Assembly (NCBI GenBank): GCA_900546065.1
Contig: URBK01000004.1
Coordinates: forward strand, 62,001-126,000
From: an uncultured Alistipes sp.
Lineage (GTDB): Bacteria; Bacteroidota; Bacteroidia; Bacteroidales; Rikenellaceae
Length of the DNA stretch: 64,000 nucleotides
Reading direction: 5' to 3'
Below are positions 62,159 through 64,000 of this stretch, piece by piece; position 1 is the stretch's first letter; every line of letters begins with the position of its first letter. Both the position numbers and the translations under genes were made by a program. Below the pieces are notes generated by a model, which did no database searches, had not been told where the DNA came from, and saw nothing but the letters and a program-made list of their open reading frames with translations.

Positions 62159-62569
62159 ATGGGTTCAAGAAAAGCAATAAGAGCCGAGAAATTAAAGGCT
62201 GAAAAGAAGCAGAAGGCTATCGCCGTTATGCGCGATTGCCCGACCTCACCGCGCAAGATGCGTCTGGTTGCCGACATCATTCGCGGCGTAGAGATCAACA
62301 AGGCGCTGGGTATTCTTCGCTACTCGAAGAAGGAGGCGTCGATAAGAATGGAGAAGCTCCTCAAGTCGGCAATCGCCAACTGGGAGGCCAAGAACGAGGG
62401 CGAGCGTCTGGAGGACGTAACGCTGTGCGTCAAGGAGATCATGGTCGACGGCGGCCGTATGCTCAAGCGCATACAGGCAGCACCTCAGGGCCGTGCTCAC
62501 CGTATCCGCAAGCGTTCGAACCATGTGACCATCGTAGTAGACAAAATGGTAACCGCAGAAAACAACTAA
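62159..62569 (+). CDS. rplV: 50S ribosomal protein L22
   Basis: 136 residues. The conserved [17 protein letters not shown], the AIANWEAKN stretch and the tunnel hairpin [20 protein letters not shown] are present. The N terminus is extended by basic residues ([19 protein letters not shown]), as in other Bacteroidetes. Confidence 0.96.
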   Translation: MGSRKAIRAEKLKAEKKQKAIAVMRDCPTSPRKMRLVADIIRGVEINKALGILRYSKKEASIRMEKLLKSAIANWEAKNEGERLEDVTLCVKEIMVDGGRMLKRIQAAPQGRAHRIRKRSNHVTIVVDKMVTAENN

Positions 62570-62573
62570 GCAA

Positions 62574-63308
62574 ATGGGACAGAAAGTAAATCCAATAGCA
62601 AACCGTCTTGGTATCATCAAGGGTTGGGATTCCAACTGGTATGGTGGTAAGGATTTCTCAGAGAAATTGGTAGAAGACGCTAAGATCCGCAAGTACTTGA
62701 ATGTCCGTTTGGCCAAGGCAAGCATCTCGCGCATCATCATCGAGCGCACGCTCAAGCTGGTTACGGTGACCATCTCTACGGCACGTCCGGGCATCATCAT
62801 CGGCAAGGGCGGTCAGGAGGTCGACAAGCTGAAGGAGGAGTTGAAGAAGCTCACCGGCAAGGAGATCCAGATCAACATCTTCGAGGTGAAGCGTCCCGAG
62901 GTAGACGCCGTTATCGTAGCTAACAACATCGCCCGCCAGCTGGAGGGCCGCGTATCATACCGCCGCGCCGTGAAGACGACCATCGCATCGACGATGCGTA
63001 TGGGCGCCGAGGGTATCAAGGTACAGGTATCGGGCCGTGTGGGCGGCGCCGAGATGGCCCGCAGCGAGATGATGAAGGAGGGACGTATTCCTCTTCACAC
63101 GTTCCGCGCCGATGTGGACTACTGCCTCGCCGAGGCACTGACGAAGGTCGGTATTCTCGGAGTAAAGGTATGGATCTGCCACGGTACGGTATACGGCAAG
63201 CGCGATCTGTTCGAGATACAGGGAGCCTCGTCGCAGCAGGGCGGCGCACCGCAGCACCGCGGCGGCAAGGGCGCTCCCCGCAAGAGACGTAATAACAACA
63301 GTAAGTAG
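62574..63308 (+). CDS. rpsC: 30S ribosomal protein S3
   Basis: 244 residues. [20 protein letters not shown] at the start, the KH domain [16 protein letters not shown] and the C-terminal [14 protein letters not shown] are diagnostic. The tail is rich in Gln, Gly and Arg ([20 protein letters not shown]). It starts 4 bp after rplV. Confidence 0.98.
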   Translation: MGQKVNPIANRLGIIKGWDSNWYGGKDFSEKLVEDAKIRKYLNVRLAKASISRIIIERTLKLVTVTISTARPGIIIGKGGQEVDKLKEELKKLTGKEIQINIFEVKRPEVDAVIVANNIARQLEGRVSYRRAVKTTIASTMRMGAEGIKVQVSGRVGGAEMARSEMMKEGRIPLHTFRADVDYCLAEALTKVGILGVKVWICHGTVYGKRDLFEIQGASSQQGGAPQHRGGKGAPRKRRNNNSK

Positions 63309-63333
63309 GACCTTTTAAAGCGAAAAAACAGTT

Positions 63334-63753
63334 ATGTTACAGCCAAAAAAGACCAAGTTTAGAAGAATGCAGAAGGGTCGTATGAAGGGTTTCGCTCAGA
63401 GAGGAAACCAACTTGCATACGGTTCTTTCGGAATCAAGGCACTTGAGGCGACGTGGATCACCGGTCGCCAGATCGAGGCGGCCCGTCAGGCCATCACCCG
63501 ATATATGAAGCGTGAAGGTCAGATCTGGATCCGCATCTTCCCCGACAAACCCATCACGAAGAAGCCCGCGGAGGTACGTATGGGTAAAGGTAAGGGTAAT
63601 CCTGAAGGATTCGTAGCTCCCGTAACGCCGGGACGCGTACTGTTCGAGGCCGAGGGCGTGCCCTTGGAGGTAGCACAGGAGGCACTTCGTCTTGGCGCGC
63701 AGAAGCTGCCTATCACGACCAAGTTTATCGTGCGCCGCGATTATGTTGAATAA
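63334..63753 (+). CDS. rplP: 50S ribosomal protein L16
   Basis: 139 residues. [19 protein letters not shown] at the start, [20 protein letters not shown] and [20 protein letters not shown] are the L16 signatures. Confidence 0.98.
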   Translation: MLQPKKTKFRRMQKGRMKGFAQRGNQLAYGSFGIKALEATWITGRQIEAARQAITRYMKREGQIWIRIFPDKPITKKPAEVRMGKGKGNPEGFVAPVTPGRVLFEAEGVPLEVAQEALRLGAQKLPITTKFIVRRDYVE

Positions 63754-63773
63754 TCCCTTAAACAGAGAAAGAG

Positions 63774-63968
63774 ATGAAAAGTGCTGAAATAAAGGATATG
63801 TCGGTGCAGGACCTGCAGGAGCGCATCGAGGCCGAGAAGGCAAAGCTCGCGTCGTTGAAGGTGCAGCATGCGGTTTCGCCGGTCGAGAATCCTTCGATCA
63901 TAAAGAAATCCCGCAGAGATATAGCTCGAATGCTGACAATTCTGCGTCAAAAGAACCCTAAATGTTAA
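63774..63968 (+). CDS. rpmC: 50S ribosomal protein L29
   Basis: 64 residues. A two-helix protein, MKSAEIKDMSVQDLQERIEA then the basic helix SIIKKSRRDIARMLTIL, matching L29 in size and order between L16 and S17. Confidence 0.93.
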   Translation: MKSAEIKDMSVQDLQERIEAEKAKLASLKVQHAVSPVENPSIIKKSRRDIARMLTILRQKNPKC

Positions 63969-63976
63969 TTACCACT

Positions 63977-64000
63977 ATGGAAAGAAATCTTAGAAAAGAG
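63977..64000 (+). CDS. rpsQ: 30S ribosomal protein S17, N-terminal fragment
   Basis: An ATG 8 bp after rpmC opens MERNLRKE and runs off the window. S17 follows L29 in the S10 operon and Bacteroidetes S17 often starts MERNLRK, so the call is safe although only eight codons are visible. Confidence 0.85.

Overview
The window looks like chromosome of a Bacteroidales bacterium. It is GC-rich and fits an Alistipes/Rikenellaceae-like gut anaerobe better than a typical AT-rich Bacteroides; this genus-level reading is inference. Supporting signs are the Bacteroidetes promoter box TAnnTTTG in front of many genes, a Bat (aerotolerance) operon, DUF2490 and OmpP1-like outer-membrane proteins, a GH110 alpha-galactosidase, an archaeal-type prolyl-tRNA synthetase, and the str/S10 ribosomal cluster order.

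Layout. 1-5.2 kb (+): 3' end of moxR, DUF58, a BatD-like membrane protein, the TPR protein BatC, then batA and batB, closed by a terminator. 5.5-12 kb: a GH20 hexosaminidase (+), then on the minus strand proS, an OmpP1/FadL-like barrel and a very unusual Trp/Tyr/Gly- and Asn/Ser-rich lipoprotein. 12.4-13.5 kb: tRNA-Ser(CGA), a second copy of its 3' end 229 bp downstream, three tandem copies of a ~150-bp structured repeat and an AT-richer GNAT gene, which together look like an old integration spot. 14.2-15.9 kb: a secreted esterase and an SDR.

16-24.5 kb is an aryl-acid/aromatic amino acid module in mirror layout. paaK-ACT (+) converges on a seven-gene minus-strand operon (GNAT, nitrilase-like amidase, iorA, iorB, aminotransferase, a second paaK, a second ACT protein), and the two arms meet at a perfect 14-bp bidirectional terminator. 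Together they could interconvert aromatic amino acids, arylpyruvates, arylacyl-CoAs and aryl acids. Next to it lies a YdeI-like gene interrupted by a single in-frame TGA where a Trp codon is expected.

26-37.5 kb (+): DUF2490 barrel, a small plug/TonB-C-terminal-domain protein, xseA-xseB, a methyltransferase, a RelA/SpoT homologue whose hydrolase motif is degenerate, a BlaI-type repressor with an M56 membrane metallopeptidase carrying eleven YFxSDEWK-type repeats, and prfA. 37.6-40.5 kb: a sulfide:quinone oxidoreductase (-), a lipoprotein and a small GlsB-type membrane protein (+).

40.6-51.6 kb is a carbohydrate-active region with no SusC/SusD pair in the window: GH38-like, GH28-like beta-helix, GH110 alpha-1,3-galactosidase, a TIM-barrel protein, a GHL10-type hydrolase and an acetyl-esterase-like enzyme, with malate dehydrogenase in between. 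Then come leuS and a small zinc-ribbon membrane protein (-). From 56 kb to the end runs the translation cluster rpsL-rpsG-fusA-rpsJ-rplC-rplD-rplW-rplB-rpsS-rplV-rpsC-rplP-rpmC-(rpsQ), with a terminator-like hairpin between rpsJ and rplC.
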